Both the position numbers and the translations under genes were made by a program. Under the pieces are notes generated by a model that was not told where the DNA came from, searched no databases, and was given only the letters and a program-made list of their open reading frames with translations. Positions 39,386 through 39,743 of a stretch of DNA of 39,743 nucleotides are shown one piece after another; within the stretch, counting starts at the first letter, position 1, and the number at the start of each line of letters is the position of its first letter. The DNA comes from Caryophanales bacterium UBA4951 (GTDB lineage Bacteria > Bacillota_I > Bacilli_A > RFN20 > CAG-826), in assembly GCA_002397465.1 (NCBI GenBank), contig DHAP01000028.1, forward strand, positions 1 through 39,743, read 5' to 3'.

Positions 39386-39462
39386 CGGGACGTAGCACAG
39401 CTTGGTAGTGCGCCTGGTTCGGGACCAGGAGGTCACGGGTTCGAACCCCGTCGTTCCGACCA
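39386..39462 (+). tRNA. tRNA-Pro (anticodon CGG)
   Basis: 77 nt with encoded CCA. Acceptor stem CGGGACG/CGTTCCG (one G-T pair), anticodon arm CCTGG-TTCGGGA-CCAGG with CGG at 39420-39422, and T-arm ACGGG-TTCGAAC-CCCGT. Reads CCG. Located after polC with its own promoter and terminator. Confidence 0.97.
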
Positions 39463-39476
39463 AAAGTCGACATCGG

Positions 39477-39507
39477 CCCTTGGTGAGATACCGAGGGTTT
39501 TTATTTT
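39477..39507 (+). terminator. Terminator after tRNA-Pro
   Basis: CCCTTGGT (39477-39484), GAGAT, ACCGAGGG (39490-39497), then TTTTTATTTTCG. Confidence 0.85.
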
Positions 39508-39550
39508 CGTTTTTTCTCTATTTCTACCTGATGCAACATCAATCAATGGG

Positions 39551-39559
39551 TGCTACAAT
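39551..39559 (+). promoter_or_regulatory. tRNA-Arg promoter
   Basis: Extended -10 TGC-TACAAT (TACAAT at 39554-39559), ten bases before the mature tRNA. No clear -35. Confidence 0.5.
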
Positions 39560-39568
39560 ATGCCCGCT

Positions 39569-39645
39569 GCGCCCGTAGCTCAGCTGGATAGAGCACTTCC
39601 CTCCTAAGGAAGGGGTCAGGCGTTCGAATCGCCTCGGGCGCGCCA
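39569..39645 (+). tRNA. tRNA-Arg (anticodon CCT)
   Basis: 77 nt with encoded CCA. Acceptor GCGCCCG/CGGGCGC, anticodon arm CTTCC-CTCCTAA-GGAAG with CCT at 39603-39605, T-arm AGGCG-TTCGAAT-CGCCT. Reads AGG. Confidence 0.97.
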
Positions 39646-39651
39646 ATAATC

Positions 39652-39681
39652 GAAGCCACTTGAAGGCTTCTTTTATTTTTT
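39652..39681 (+). terminator. Terminator after tRNA-Arg
   Basis: GAAGCC (39652-39657), ACTTGAA, GGCTTC (39665-39670), then TTTTATTTTTT. Confidence 0.85.
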
Positions 39682-39719
39682 AGACCGATACAAGCACGTG
39701 AAATGAGGGTACAACTTTG

Positions 39720-39725
39720 TATAAT
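39720..39725 (+). promoter_or_regulatory. -10 box of the next gene (runs off the window)
   Basis: TATAAT at 39720-39725 with no good -35. The gene it would serve is outside the window. Confidence 0.35.
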
Positions 39726-39743
39726 CTTCTAAAAAATAAAAGA

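Noticed and set aside
39350..39607. 85-codon open frame over the tRNA genes
   Set aside because: It covers tRNA-Pro and part of tRNA-Arg, which are certain.

Overview
The window looks like a chromosomal core segment of a Gram-positive bacterium of the Firmicutes/Bacilli type, possibly a reduced host-associated lineage near the Erysipelotrichia/RF39/Mollicutes relatives; that placement is inference. Supporting signs are a PolC-type replicative polymerase, TrmFO, RbgA, YlxM, an Asp23/YloU protein, a T-box leader, extensive translational coupling (ATGA, TAATG and TGATG overlaps) and a gene order close to the Bacillus subtilis recG-to-polC superoperon as I recall it. TGA is used as a stop and TGG for Trp, so the standard bacterial code applies. 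I see no transposon, prophage, CRISPR array or plasmid gene.

Layout. 1-440: 3' end of 23S rRNA and a complete 5S rRNA with terminator. 489-1846: a GyrI-like effector-binding protein coupled to an EFR1-type flavodoxin/ferredoxin. 1912-3711: an operon of an unrecognised 125-aa protein, an NfeD-like membrane protein and an SPFH protein. 3895-13168: yloU-fakA, recG, plsX-rnc-ftsY-ylxM-ffh and a CBS-domain protein with a possible HEPN-like N-terminus. 13165-15040 (minus): rpsP-khpA-rimM-trmD, inverted relative to the usual order. 15263-15628: rplS. 15678-18250 (minus): a polar amino acid ABC transporter operon under a T-box riboswitch. 18379-26019: lepB-rbgA-rnhB, dprA, topA-trmFO-xerC. 26066-29428: rpsB-tsf and pyrH-frr. 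29470-30426 (minus): a membrane-anchored leucine-rich-repeat protein. 30550-39339: uppS-cdsA-dxr-rseP-polC. 39386-39645: tRNA-Pro(CGG) and tRNA-Arg(CCT).

The genes form a housekeeping block: ribosome parts and assembly (rpsP, rplS, rpsB, rimM, rbgA, frr, tsf), tRNA modification (trmD, trmFO), SRP targeting and secretion (ffh, ftsY, ylxM, lepB), lipid and isoprenoid supply (fakA, plsX, cdsA, uppS, dxr), and DNA maintenance (recG, topA, dprA, xerC, rnhB, polC). Accessory content is limited to the redox pair, the SPFH operon, the T-box transporter, the CBS protein and the LRR protein.

The most interesting signals are regulatory. Several genes (the GyrI-like gene, recG, lepB, pyrH, uppS, perhaps the LRR gene) have a -10 hexamer only 6-11 bases before the start codon, which predicts leaderless or nearly leaderless mRNAs. 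recG and uppS share one promoter block. rpsB and tRNA-Pro have extended -10 boxes inside palindromes. A T-box whose UGGC bulge fits a G73 tRNA precedes an amino acid importer.
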